Numbered from the stretch's first letter, positions 39,024-53,000 are shown. The stretch: DNA of 64,000 nt from Hydractinia symbiolongicarpus (GCF_029227915.1 NC_079886.1:9817501-9881500); one strand, 5' to 3'. Program-made: numbers and translations. The notes: a model not told the origin generated them from the sequence alone.

Positions 39024-39530
39024 ATTGTACCATCGGTCACACTATTTCGCTGTGTCTTTTTGCATTATCGGTCACACTATTTCGCTGTCTCTTTTTGCAT
39101 TATCGGTCACACTATTTCGCTGTGTCTTTTCGCATTTATCGACTACACTATTTCGCTGTGTCTTTTTGCATTATCGGCCACACTATTTCGCTGTGTCTTT
39201 TCGCATTTATCGGCTACACTATTTTGCTGTGTCTTTTTGCATTATCGGCCACACTATTTCGCTGTCTTTTTGCATTATCGGCCACACTATTTCGCTGTGT
39301 CTTTTTGCATTATCGGTCACACTATTTCGCTGTGTCTTTTTGCATTATCGGTCACACTATTTCGCTGTGTCTTCTTGCATTATCGGTCACACTATTTCGC
39401 TGTGTCATTTTGCATTATCGGTCATACTGTTTCGCTGTGTCTTTTTGCATTATCGGCCACACTATTTCGCTGTCTTTTTGCATTTTCGGTCACACTATTT
39501 CGCTGTGTGTAAAGTGTCTTATTGCACTAT
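39024..39530 (+). repeat. 35-bp minisatellite between the convergent genes
   Basis: About 14 copies of a 35-base unit containing ATCGGTCACACTATTTCGCT followed by GTGTCTTTTTGC. Copies differ by a few substitutions (GGTC/GGCC, ATTATC/ATTTATC) and small length changes. Because the unit has no stop codon and 35 is not divisible by three, all three plus-strand frames stay open; these are not genes. Confidence 0.9.
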
Positions 39531-39547
39531 CGGTGCCAATAGTTCTC

Positions 39548-39585
39548 TGTCTACACCATGTTAACTTATTAACATGGTGTAGACA
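39548..39585. other. Perfect 17-bp hairpin between the convergent genes
   Basis: The arm TGTCTACACCATGTTAA is followed by the loop CTTA and the exact reverse complement TTAACATGGTGTAGACA. It lies directly after the minisatellite, about 440 bases from the stop of the minus-strand gene. Function unknown; it might be the remnant of a foldback element or affect transcript ends. Confidence 0.85.
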
Positions 39586-39792
39586 CAACCCTAACGTGTG
39601 GATAAAAAACATATTAATGAAAGTTAAAAAAGATGTTTTTATACAAGGCTGTTGCTGAAAAACACTTCAGAAAAGTTGTTTTAAAATTGGAAAACACCTA
39701 GAAGTCAAGAAGTGTATTAACTAGATGACGAAATGCATCATGATTACATATATATACCATAAAAATATAAAATCTATACTAAAAAGATGAAA

Positions 39793-39798
39793 TTTATT
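39793..39798 (-). terminator. Candidate poly(A) signal of the mucin-like gene
   Basis: The minus strand reads AATAAA 230 bases beyond the stop codon at 40028. It is the first such hexamer I noted downstream, in AT-rich sequence. Confidence 0.4.
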
Positions 39799-40027
39799 TA
39801 AGATCTCTATAGAGTAATAAAAAATATCTTCAAATGCAGATTTAAATGATTTATGCTAATTTGTTCACATCGTTTGTATTAAAAAACATTCGTTATAACG
39901 ATAATTATAGACTCTTCGTTTGTGTTTGCCATTAGACATCATTTTTGACTCGAGCTTCTGAAAGGATTTTTCTATTTCGGTATGTTCAAACTCGGTATTT
40001 TCTTTCGGTATTTCCATAACATACCAC

Positions 40028-41049
40028 TTAACATGTCGTACTTCTTATTTGAGGTGAGTTAATGTAATACTTCTCAACCTGCTGCTTATAAAGTTCATCA
40101 ATTGTACTTGAATCCTGCAGATTCTGATCCCTCAGCTCTCCACCATAGATACTTTCATCTTGCTGTGGCATGGTTATCTTGAGTGTAATTACGTTATTTT
40201 TATCTCTTTCATTATATCTCTCTGGTCTTCGTGGTAGACATGGAACTCTACACACATTCAAGTTAGCTAAGTCATGTGTTTGACGCCTAAACGAAGAAAA
40301 ATCATGCACTAAATTTGAGAACGTTTTGAGGGTTTGCTCTCTGAAGCCTCTCCCTTTTCATGTTTTATGGTACCCAAAATATATCATATATGTTTTCTTT
40401 GTAAACAAGTCAAAATATGATTGGACTATGCTTAGGCGAAAACACAGAATCAGGCTAAGAGAATACTTACGTTATGCTGGCTGAAAGCGAAATTAAAAAC
40501 TTAAACGTTTCTTTATGGATAACGTGAAATGGTCCCGTTTTAGCTTTATAAGAACAGCGACAAAACTAAGGGTATATTTTCACAAGGCAAGTTCAGACTG
40601 TTAGTGGTGTTAATTAAGCCAACAAAAAAAAACAACCAAAATGCACCAAGAGTAGGTATAACTAAGATATGCTTAAAAATTTTTCTTGAATATGTTTGAG
40701 AAGCTTTATGCCTATAAAAAGAACATCGCTAAAACGTGAAATAAATAACGTAAATAAATTGGTAAAAGACGTATAAACTCTGCGAAAGGGCGCCCATCCT
40801 TTAAAGACATTTGTTTACTTAAGTTTCGAGGCATTACCCTACAGTTCCTATTACTAGAAAGAAGTTCAAAAACGGTATGGATAGTCTCTCAAAACGCGCC
40901 TGTAAAGTAATACTTGTGTACTCACCTGGAAGATCTGGATAAACGTCTTGCAATTGTATTTTTGTGTCTGCAGCAGATCACAATAAGGATGATGATGATG
41001 AGAAATACAAAAGCTGCGCAGATAGCCACCGCAAGAACGTAATCATCAT
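40028..41049 (-). other. Mucin-like gene: membrane-span and cytoplasmic-tail exons
   Basis: Exon 41049-40926 encodes DDDYVLAVAICAAFVFLI running into IIILIVICC and then basic RHKNTIARRLSR, a standard stop-transfer arrangement giving a type I protein. Exon 40286-40028 encodes 85 residues and the stop. The tail has several tyrosines in acidic or polar contexts, including DESIYGGEL, DELYKQQ and KYYINSP. The last contains Y-I-N, which fits the YxN form bound by Grb2-type SH2 domains when phosphorylated. Signalling is therefore possible but unproven. Confidence 0.8.
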
Positions 41050-44000
41050 CTAAAAAAAGAAAACATCGCCATTAAGCACTGTTTCTCCTTCACAACGGAA
41101 GTTTACTTTAAGTCAATGTCAGGAACTAAAAAAAAATTCAGTTAGCTATCACAGGCTTAGTCCCAACCTCGTTTTTTTATATATATATTATAAAAATTGC
41201 CCTGGTAACGAGATTGGCTGGCCCCCTGAAAAGTTTTTCCGATTTTAATTTTCGCGGCATTAACCTTTCCGTGTATTGGCATTAATTGAAAGTCGTTTGT
41301 AAGTCGTATTTTCTTTTTCTGTTATCGCGATCTACAGTGCTTTCCTTAAACGTTCCCTTTCTTCAAACTCCGCCCCCTTTTCTTAGAATAAACGCAGCAT
41401 AAGGTCAGAGATTTTAACCTACAAGATTAGTTAAAAACGCATCCTCAGCAAAAAGTTAGGCTGGAAATGCTTCTCCTTCTCAACCATACTACGCGCAATA
41501 TTGACACACATACGGTGGATAAAAACAAACATACCACTTTGTGCGCTCGAGCAACTATGTTCATTGCATGTGGTATTCATTATGTCGATATTTGAACCAT
41601 CGTTGCAACGTCCGCCATTTTTAACAGTGGAGATACATTCTCGTGTTCGATTTTTAGTTCCTCCACCGCATGATTTTGTGCAATCCGTCCAACCTGACCA
41701 AGGACTGTATTTGGCTAAAAAAGCAAGTATTTGAATTTTATTAACGTGATTCGGTAGGGAATTTACCATATAGGACTAAAACAAGTTTCCATGTAAATTT
41801 GATAGGTGCTACAACTTGATGCTTAGCTGAGTACTAAAAAAAACCAGCATCCTTGTCAACACCCATTAATCCTGGGAATGAGGTTGGTTGTAATGATAAT
41901 GAATTGCTTATGCTTCTTGCTTCTTCGTAAATCTTATAAATTTCAACATGTTCGATTTGACGCTTCGGTAAATTTGAAAGTATAGATGGATTTACTCAAA
42001 ACATTTACACCTGTTGCTAGTCGAAACACTTCGTGTAAGAACTAAACAAATTAAATATCTACCTATGGGATTGCTACATCTCTTTCCGTTAAAACCTTCC
42101 TTACATCTGTAAAATACAAAAAAAAGTTATTAAACTTTTCGCTTTCTTCATTTTTGATAGAACACGCTAAACATTCAAAATTCTTACTTGCAAGTTGTAT
42201 CTCCTGATGATGTTTCTTCACATACCCCTTGTGATGGATCACTGCATGTATTTATTACACATAACTCTAAAATAAGTATTTCTTTTTAGTATGAAATCTA
42301 ACTTGATAGATGCTCTCCCTCTCACCGTCCAGCTTTAAATGATAGAAAGAAGCTCTGAGAAATAGGTAAGGAACTTGTGCAGTAACCTGTTCCAATAATT
42401 ATTTTTATATAAATGTGAAAAAATAAGTTAAAAGCATGTCTGTTGGACTCCCTTCTATAACGACGCCCTTTTTTGCAGCGTAACAGAAAAGACCGGTCAA
42501 AATGGTATTTAAGAACACCGGTTACGGATTAAAAAGCGGTAAGGTACAAACCTCGGACTGTCACATTGATAAAAGTGTTCTCAAGTACTCTTGCCATTGT
42601 ATTTGTTGATATATTTGAAAGTTGATCAAAATACAACCATGCTCGAAAGAACACGCTTCCAGAACTAAACACATTATACGTATAAAATAACTTCAATGTC
42701 ATTACATTTTCAAATGGAAGAAACACCCCCATATACATTAATATAACATACGTACCTTAATTGGATAACAAAGCTGTTGTTTAAACCATATGGAGACAAC
42801 AGCTTTTTAATCTAGAAATGACAAAACATTTGATTAACCTCTTTTTCAGATAACCAGAAAGTTTTTCTCAATTTTTAACGCTTAAGGTCTTTCCTCCTCC
42901 TAGCTAAATTCAGACTTTGTAGCAATTAAAAAAAGTCAGCCAAAGATAAATTTTGAGTCACCGAATAAGTAGCGAGACAAATAAAGTAAACAAAACTCGA
43001 TTGCCCATTTACTGTGGACACAAGATCTAGGGCGTGTTAAACCCGTAGTGTTTCAATAGATATACAAATCGTACAAATTTTTTCTTCTTTTCATTATATA
43101 GGATTTGAAAATATACAAAATAGAAAAACTTAGACAATGTTGCTTCACCTGGTTAGTCAATCTGTTTGAAAGATTCTGATAATATGTCGATGACGGATCA
43201 TCTAACTCCTCGTTGAAATCTTCGTTAACCTGACCATGTACAGAAAATTTTAGAAATTTTTTCAAGAACGGATACAATACTTCAGGATTTGATATATTCC
43301 ATGGAAGAGGTGTCGGTAAGGCAGATGTTCCGACGACGGACGATAAACTCGACACATATGACGGACTAATTTTTATCATTGACGTTGCTACTTTAACGGA
43401 TTTTAGCGTCAAAGCTGTTTTTTTGAAAAAACTTCTTTTTGTAACTGTCGAGGTCTGGTGCCAGTTGGTTGATGGCATGCGTGAAGAAGCGAAAGAAATT
43501 TCTAGAAAAACAGAACAAAATGGCGTCATATACTTATACGTATGTCACTGGCAGAAATTAGTTTGTGCCTACAACAGTAGACGCCCGTCAAGTCGGGAGA
43601 CAGGCGGTGTCTGTCCTTGTAGATGTCCTTAATCGTTACATTGACGTAATTTACCTTAAATACTAACACGAAGTTATCAGATTACAGCTAAAAATATACC
43701 TGTTACAGTGACATCTGTCACACCTGATCCCTTTAAAGCGTTGCCCAAACTGTTTTTGTCTATAGTTGAAGTAGGATCAAAATATAATGCTGCGTCGAAT
43801 ATAACACTCCCAGGGCTAGAATTAGAGAAGAGAAATTACATTCGAGTACATGTATTGTGAAGGAGAAGGATAAATGTTTACCATTTCATTGAGTGGGTTC
43901 AGCAGGTTGAATCAAGACTTTAAGTTGGTGAGGAAAATTAAAAATAGTTGTACCTGAATCCTGTTATTTCACTTTTAAGGAGACCAAGTTTGTCAAACGT

Positions 44001-47000
44001 AGCAGCGAACTAAAAAAAGAGATAAAAAAGGCATACTAAACATTACAAATGAAAAAGTAATGTTTAATAGGCTGTTAGTGTACCTCAACGTTTAATCGTT
44101 TTGATAGTTTTTGGGAAGCTTCAGAGTCTGGATTTTCCAGGTCAGGTGTGAATGTTTCATTCAGTCTTCCTTGAATAAGAAAGATCTTTGGTCCATTGAG
44201 TATACTTGAGACTGTTGACTCTTTTAAAGATGGAGTTGAAGTTAACCTCCCACTTGAAAATAATGATCGCATGGTTGTTGAGATCTTGTGTTGAGAAGAA
44301 GTAGATAAAAGACTTGGAGTGGATTCCTGCATCATCCGGCTTAAAGATAAAGTCGAAACTGTCTGCGATGGCATCAATAGGATAGATGTTATTGGAGCTG
44401 TTGCTGATTGGAGATTTGAATAGAACGATGCATGCGAAGTGCTGTGTAAGCTGATTGTCTTCTTTAAAGCTTCTGTTGATAGGGGAACTTTTTGTACTAG
44501 ACTTTCATTCTTTACTCTGCTGCTAATGCTTGCAAGTGATTTATTTAGAGCAGTTGTGATAGATTCATTAAAAATGTTTGGGACCATGGTGGAATATATT
44601 TTTGTGTTCGTAGTTGTTCCTTTTGACATTGAAGTATTTAATCTTTCTATCAATGTTGTGTGCACGTTTAATGCAAAACTTGAATCAATAGGCAATGGCA
44701 TCTTCAAACTGGTCATCTTGCTCCTTGATGGAAAAATCTGCATCGACTTGCTTTGTAATATTGCAAAAGATGAAGGTAATATATTTACCGTGCTGACTAT
44801 TAAAGGTGTTGGCATTAAACTTGGAACGAAACGAGTATTGCTAGATGCTCTTTCGACAAATGTGCTGCTTGTTATTACAGGACTGGACAATGCAAAAACT
44901 GTTTGAATTGTACCTTCCGCAGATTGCGAAGTAATTGTTCCAACGACAGATGATAAACTCCACACATATGTGGGATTAATTTTTGTTACTGACGTTGTTA
45001 GTTCAACGGATTTTAGCGTTAAAGTTGTCTTTTCGGATAAACTTCTTTTCGCAACTGTCGAGGTCTGGAGAGAGTTTGTTGATGGCATATGTGAAGAAGC
45101 CAATGAAAGTTCTATAAACGCAAAACAAAATGATCTCATATTCTTAAACGTATGTCACTTATAGAAGCAGTGTACGTCCATCAAATCGAGACCCAGGTGG
45201 TGTCTCTTGCTGTAGATGTCCTTTATCATTAATTTAAGATGAAGTTTCTTTCTAATTTTAATTTTCTCAAAATTGATAGTTATGACATAAATACTAACAC
45301 CAATTCATCAGATTACAGCTAAAAATATACCTGTTACAGTGACATCTGTCACACCTGATCCCTTTAAAGCGTTGCCCAAACTGTTTTTGTCTATAGTTGA
45401 AGTGGGATCAAAATATAATGCTGCGTCGAATATAACACTCCCAGGGCTAGAATTAGAGAAGAGAAATTACATTTGAGTACATGTATTGTGAAGGAGAAGG
45501 ATAAATGTTTACCATTTCATTGAGTGGGTTCAGCAGGTTGAATCAAGACTTTAAGTTGGTGAGGAAAATTAAAAATAGTTGTACCTGAATCCTGTTATTT
45601 CACTTTTAAGGAGACCAAGTTTGTCAAACGTAGCAGCGAACTAAAAAAAGAGATAAAAAAGGCATACTAAACATTACAAATGAAAAAGTAATGTTGAATA
45701 GGCTGTTAGTGTACCTCAACGTTTAATCGTTTTGATAGTTTTTGGGAAGCTTCAGAGTCTGGATTTTCCAGGTCAGGTGTGAATGTTTCATTCAGTCTTC
45801 CTTGAATAAGAAAGATCTTTGGTCCATTGAGTATACTTGAGACTGTTGACTCTTTTAAAGATGGAGTTGAAGTTAACCTCCCACTTGAAAATAATGATCG
45901 CATGGTTGTTGAGAGCTTGTGTTGAGATATAGATACCATTCTTGCACTGTATTGTGATGTGAAATGGTAAGAAGAAGTAGATAAAAGACTCGGAGCGAGT
46001 TCCTGCATCATCCGGCTTAAAGATAAAGTCGAAACTGTCTGCGATGGCATCAATAGGATAGATGTTATTGGAGCTGTTGCTGATTGGAGATTTGAATAGA
46101 ACGATGCATGCGAAGTGCTGTGTAAGCTGATTGTCTTCTTTAAAGCTTCTGTTGATAGGGGAACTTTTTGTACTAGACTTTCATTCTTTACTCTGCTGCT
46201 AATGCTTGCAAGTGATTTATTTAGAGCAGTTGTGATAGATTCATTAAAAATGTTTGGGACCATGGTGGAATATATTTTTGTGTTCGTAGTTGTTCCTTTT
46301 GACATTGAAGTATTTAATCTTTCTATCAATGTTGTGTGCACGTTTAATGCAAAACTTGAATCAATAGGCAATGGCATCTTCAAACTGGTCATCTTGCTCC
46401 TTGATGGAAAAATCTGCATCGACTTGCTTTGTAATATTGCAAAAGATGAAGGTAATATATTTACCGTGCTGACTATTAAAGGTGTTGGCATTAAACTTGG
46501 AACGAAACGAGTATTGCTAGATGCTCTTTCGACAAATGTGCTGCTTGTTATTACAGGACTGGACAATGCAAAAACTGTTTGAATTGTACCTTCCGCGGAT
46601 TGCGAAGTAATTGTTCCAACGACAGATGATAAACTCGACACATATGTGGGATTAATTTTTGTTACTGACGTTGTTAGTTCAACGGATTTTAGCGTTAAAG
46701 TTGTTTTTTTGGATAAACTTCTTTTCGCAACTGTCGAGGTCTGGAGAGAGTTTGTTGATGGCATATGTGAAGAAGCCAATGAAAGTTCTATAAACGCAAA
46801 ACAAAATGATCTCATATTCTTACACGTATGTCACTTATAGAGGCAGTGCACGTCCATCAAATCGAGACCCAGGTGGTGTCTCTTGCTGTAGATGTCCTTT
46901 ATCATTAATTTAAGATGAAGTTTCTTTCTAATTTTAATTTTCTCAAAATTGATAGTTATGACATAAATACTAACACCAATTCATCAGATTACAGCTAAAA

Positions 47001-50000
47001 ATATACCTGTTACAGTGACATCTGTCACACCTGATCCCTTTAAAGCGTTGCCCAAACTGTTTTTGTCTATAGTTGAAGTGGGATCAAAATATAATGCTGC
47101 GTCGAATATAACACTCCCAGGGCTAGAATTAGAGAAGAGAAATTACATTTGAGTACATGTATTGTGAAGGAGAAGGATGTAATGTAGTTAATAGTTGTAC
47201 CTGAATCCTGTTATTTCACTTTTAAGGAGACCAAGTTTGTCAAACGTAGCAGCAAACTAAAAAAAGAGATAAAAAAGGCATACTAAACATTACAAATGAA
47301 AAAGTAATGTGTAATAGGCTGTTAGTGTACCTCAACGTTTAATCGTTTTGATAGTTTTTGGGAAGCTTCAGAGTCTGGATTTTCCAGGTCAGGTGTGAAT
47401 GTTTCATTCAGTCTTCCTTGAATAAGAAAGATCTTTGGTCCACTGAGTATACTTGAGACTGTTGACTCTTTTAAAGATGGAGTTGAAGTTAACCTCCCAC
47501 TTGAAAATAATGATCGCATGGTTGTTGAGAGCTTGTGTTGAGATATAGATACCATTCTTGCACTGTATTGTGATGTGAAATGGTAAGAAGAAGTAGATAA
47601 AAGACTTGGAGCGGATTCCTGCATCATCCGGCTTAAAGATAAAGTCGAAACTGTCTGCGATGGCATCAATAGGATAGATGTTATTGGAGCTGTTGCTGAT
47701 TGGAGATTTGAATAGAACGATGCATGCGAAGTGCTGTGTAAGCTGATTGTCTTCTTTAAAGCTTCTGTTGATAGGGGAACTTTTTGTACTAGACTTTCAT
47801 TCTTTACTCTGCTGCTAATGCTTGCAAGTGATTTATTTAGAGCAGTTGTGATAGATTCATTAAAAATGTTTGGGACCATGGTGGAATATATTTTTGTGTT
47901 CGTAGTTGTTCCTTTTGACATTGAAGTATTTATTCTTTCTATCAATGTTGTGTGCACGTTTAATGCAAAACTTGAATCAATAGGCAATGGCATCTTCAAA
48001 CTGGTCATCTTGCTCCTTGATGGAAAAATCTGCATCGACTTGCTTTGTAATATTGCAAAAGATGAAGGTAATATATTTACCGTGCTGACTATTGAAGGTG
48101 TTGGCATTAAACTTGGAACGAAACGAGTATTGCTAGATGCTCTTTCCACAAATGTGCTGCTTGTTATTACAGGACTGGAAATTGTAAAAACTGTTTGAAT
48201 TGTACTTCCTTCCGATCGCAGAGCAGTTGCCATACTTTTATTTAGTGTCAGTGTTGCATTCATTTTATGACTTATTTGTAACGTATAGTTAGAAGAAGAT
48301 TTTGTTACGGAATGTTTTATATCTGTCGGTATTTCAATTGTTGGTGATGTGTTTAGAGAAATTAAATGCACTGTTATTGTATCGCCAGTTTCAGCTGTCA
48401 GTGTCTTTGATTTAATTGAACGATATACCTGTGTTAAAAGGAATGAACTGGGTAAAAGTGTTGATGGATGGATTGAAAACACCCAGAATGAACGTGATGG
48501 TTGCACTCTCCTGGTGGGAGCTGAGTGTTCATACACTGTTGTAGGTATTGTTTCTTCACTTAACGATGCAGTGTGGCTGGAGTGTTGAACTTGTATCGAT
48601 TTTGTCGGAGATGTCTTTATCAGGTGTGATGCGCTCTGTACTTTTGATTCTCTTGCGGCAGTTTTTCGCGTGGAAAAGATGGATGTTGGTATTTTGGTCA
48701 CAAAGGCAAGATCTAAGAAAGGTTTAAACTATAAAATGATTACGAACTTATTAAAGATTAAGCATTTTTATATCATTTTTTTACACGTTTATTTCATTGT
48801 TTACTGTTTTTTTGTTAAATATAATAAAAATTAACCTTTTACAGTAACATCAGTAATTCCTGTGCTTTTGTTTTCAAGTAATAATTTGATTGTTGTTGAG
48901 TCGATTGTTGATGAAGAATCAAATGATAAAGTAGCATCGAATACAATACTACCCGCACTGAAAAGAAAATTTGATGACAATGAAAATGGAATTATATAAA
49001 CCTTTGTCTCTCCAGCTATGCTGATAGTGATAACGTTTATTATTTAGACACAAGAGACATTTGATGATTACGAAAACGCAAAGACAAGTAGCTATTCATC
49101 ACACTTTTGAAGTCTTGTTTTATGAATTAAGTATAATAGCAGCAAATTTATATTACCTAAATTTGTTGATGCTGACTCGAAGCAATCCTAGATTTCTTAG
49201 TAACTTTTCAAACTAAAATTAGAAGAAAATATAGCACAAGACAAGCTTAAAGAAGCATATGAGGTTGTATTTATTAACCATATATTCAAATAAAGCTAAC
49301 TTAATGTATTGAAAGTATCATTAAAACCAACAGTTTCCAAAATTTTGAAACACCACCCAAAAGACTATCGAAAGTTTTTTGTCGAGACGAAACCTGAAAA
49401 ATTAAACCGCTCTGGAGGCATAATTATGTATACTTACCAAGTTAGATACATTTTTCGTAAGTGTTTTATAACTTTTAGAATCAGGATTTTCTAAGTCTGA
49501 TGTGAAATTTTGTTGAAGTTTTCCTCGAACAGAGAATTTATTTGAACCAGATATAATTGAGTTGTATACTGTTGACCTGGAAGTTCCTGACGCTGATGCT
49601 TCTATAATCTTTGTAGGTAAAAAATAAGATGTTGAAGTGATGTGTGTATTTTGAGCAACGCTAGGAACAGGCACTAGTAAATATAGTGATGATGAAATAT
49701 ATCGTGAGAATCCATTGCTTTCCTGAGACGTCGCAACCAAAGTTGGATACTCTGTGGATCGAACATTGGTCATTTTAGGTTGCACCCATGATGGTGTAAG
49801 GATACTTGCTCCAGTCACATTTGATTTTAAAATTGCAGTTAATGTAGTAGCACTATTGTAAACATTGGAAATAGTAAAATGGTTTCCACTAGTAATATAT
49901 TTCATTGTAGGAGATACTGAATGGTTTTCACCAGTAACGTATTTCATTGTAGGAGTTATTATATGGTTTTCACTAGTCACATATTTCATTGTAGCAGTTG

Positions 50001-53000
50001 CTGAATGGTTTTCACTAGTCACATATTTCATTGTAAGAGTTGTTGAATGGTTTTCCCTAATCACATATTTCATTGTAGGAGTTGCTGAATGGTTTTTACT
50101 AGTCACATATTTCATTGTAGCAGTTGCTGAATGGTTTTCACTAGTCACATATTTCATTGTAGGAGTTGTTGAATGGTTTTCACTAGTCACATATTTCATT
50201 GTAGCAGTTGCTGAATGGTTTTCACTAGTCATATATTTCATTGTAGGAGTTGCTGAATGGTTTTCACTAGTCACATATTTCATTGTAGGAGTTGGTAAAT
50301 GGTTTTCACTAGTCATATATTTCATTGTAGGAGTTGATGAATGGTTTTCACTAGTAAGATATTTCATTGTAGGAGTTGTTGAATGGTTTTTACTAGTCAC
50401 ATATTTCATTGTAGCAGTTGCTGAATGGTTTTCACTAGCCACATATTTCATTGTAGGAGTTGATGAATGGTTTTCACTAGTAAGATATTTCATTGTAGGA
50501 GTTGATGAATGGTTTTCACTAGTCATATATTTCATTGTAGGAGTTGATGAATGGTTTTCACTAGTAAGATATTTCATTGTGGGAGTTGTTGAATGGTTTT
50601 TACTAGTCACATAATTCATTGTAGCAGTTGCTGAATGGTTTTCACTAGCCAAATATTTCATCGTAGGAGTTGATAAGTTGTTTTCATTAGTCACATATTC
50701 CATTGTAGGAGTTGTTATATGGTTTTCACTAGTCACATATTTCATTGTAGGAGTTGCTGAATGGTTTTCACTAGTCACATATTTCATTGTAGGAGTTGCT
50801 GAATGGTTTTCACTAGTCACATATTTCATTGTAGGAGTTGCTGAATGGTTTTCACTAGTCACATATTTCATTGTAGGAGTTGCTAAATGGTTTTCACTAG
50901 TCACATATTTCATTGTAGGAGTTGCTGAATGGTTTTCACTAGTCACATATTTCATTGTAGGAGTTGCTAAATGGCTTTCACTAGTAACATACTTCATTGT
51001 GGGAGTTGTTGAATGGTTTTTACTAGTCATTTGTTTCATTGTGGATGTTGCTGAAGGGCTTTCACGTGTAACCTTGTCTCTTGTTGTCAATTCAGCTGTG
51101 GAGAAAACGGGAGAGCCCACCATTGTTCTATTTGGAGATACTATATGTAATTTGTACGTCAACGTGGAAGTGACGTACGGCTTGTCAATAGCCGACGTTG
51201 TAGCACGCGTTGCATATGGTAAAGTTTGTGTGTTCACATCAAGTAGTGACGTTGTAAGTGGTTCGTCAAGTTTTCTTGAATTTGTCCATGTTGGTTTTAC
51301 GTTGAGTGAATTTGATGTAGGTTTTCTTGCAACGGAAGTAGCCATGCTATCACGGGGAAATGTTTCGGCCATTGATTGCGTGTATTTTGTGGATGGTGAA
51401 TGTCCTAAGGCTGAAAGAAAATAAATAATACCGCCGCCCTTGAATTAATTTTTTTCGTTGTTTGCTTTTCTTACCACTAAAAGAAATTGTGAATAGCAGA
51501 GATTTTAGACACTTGAACAAAATAAAAGTAAGACGAAAAAAAAGCCAAAATGAGTCAATGGTAAGAAAAATGCATCTCAAATGTTGTGTTTTACAAAATT
51601 GTTTACTAAATGCATTTTAAAGGATTATAAAGACATAATTTATTTCAGCGAATAATTAAACTTCATTTATATCACAAAATTGTACTTAAAGTCGGTTTCC
51701 ATTAACATAAAAATTGTTGAACAGCAGTTGTTAGCAATCGCCGCTATAGGTTTATTACAAATACATCTTGTGCAAGGAAACAACACAAGGATATTGCACA
51801 ACAAATGTTGTATAGACAGAACTTTTTTAATTTCTACAACAGTTGCCACAACAGTGGGCGACATTTACGAAATTTAATAAAAAATAAAATTACTGGATAA
51901 TCTTTTTGTGGTACAAACTTTACGATATTTGTAGCTCGCAAAGACTTTCCGCTGAAAGACAGGCGATATTTTCTTTCTGTTAGGCAATTACGGCATAACA
52001 GAGCATAAAAGAAAGAAGTTGTACTTATAATACAGTCAGCAGTCCATTTTTTTAAAGGCATTTGTTTTAACAATGTAAAAGCAAACGATATATAAACGCA
52101 GAGCTAAAATTTTTTACCTTTCACAGTGACATCACTAATTCCTGTGTTTCCACTTTCCAGTAATGATTTAATTGTCATTGCGTCGATTGTTGATGAAGAA
52201 TCAAATGATAAAGTTGCATCAAATACAATACTACCAGCACTGAAAAAAAGAATAAAGAAAGTTAAAATATACTTTTGTTTGTTATTCTTTTCCTTAATCC
52301 CACCACAAGTAACACAGGCAAAGGCTGTAGTAGGAGGCGGAGAAGGTTCGATGAAGCACTGCTTTCACTTCTGAACTGCTAAATTATTATATAGTTACTT
52401 CTTACAAGCATTGCAGTTTGTAAAAACTTTTAAAATATATCGTTGTTTTTTTTTGCTTCGTGATTAATCACTGGCATTGGAAGTAATTAGAACAATGACA
52501 AGTTGTTTCAATATTTACTTTCCAGGAAAGCTTTAGACGCCAAATTGGCATAAATGTATTTTTCAGAACAGTTAAACAGATTCGAAGTTTTTACAGGCCA
52601 GTTGTGATTGGGCGCCAAAATGAACAAAATTATTTAACATTTTTGAAGTTCTTATAATGCAAAAAATTACCAGCTGCAACGGTTTAATAACCCTTAAAAC
52701 ACTCGTTCCACCAATATACGGGCAGCCCTACAGTTAGACCACCATACATTTGGATAGGGGTAAATTGGACTACTAAACGGTACCAAACGTGAACTGTCTA
52801 GGTTTTTTCCTCAGCCACCAATCGCGGGTAAAATTTTTCGAAACCGATTATGTCAACATGGGTCTTTCTTTAAGGGTTAATACTGTTGCAATGAATGGTG
52901 TCTAGCAAATACCAAGGAAAGAGGGAAAAAGGTACGGCATGATAGACCACAAACTGGGTAGAGAAAATACCTGAATTTATTAATTTTTGTTCGTCGTAAT

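Noticed and set aside
39024-39530. Possible CRISPR-like array
   Set aside because: Units are contiguous without spacers and the DNA is eukaryotic; it is a minisatellite.
38964-39658. Three overlapping open frames of 179-216 codons
   Set aside because: They are the three frames of the 35-base minisatellite, which contains no stop codon; repeats of LFALSVTLFRCV type only reflect the DNA repeat.
45112-45165. Longer start of the unit 5 stalk exon including MRSFCFAF
   Set aside because: Stops lie just upstream in frame and no acceptor gives the needed phase; the acceptor TTTATAG before GAACTT/AACTTTC fits phase 1 and recurs in units 4 and 6.
44439-48198. Three identical plus-strand frames of 155 codons
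   Set aside because: They are shadows of the duplicated stalk exons of units 3-5; no independent gene features.
49865-51424. Long plus-strand frames with WFSLVTYFIVGV repeats
   Set aside because: Antisense shadow of the 42-base coding repeat of the minus-strand mucin-like gene; the minus strand has splice sites, signal peptide and SEA domains.
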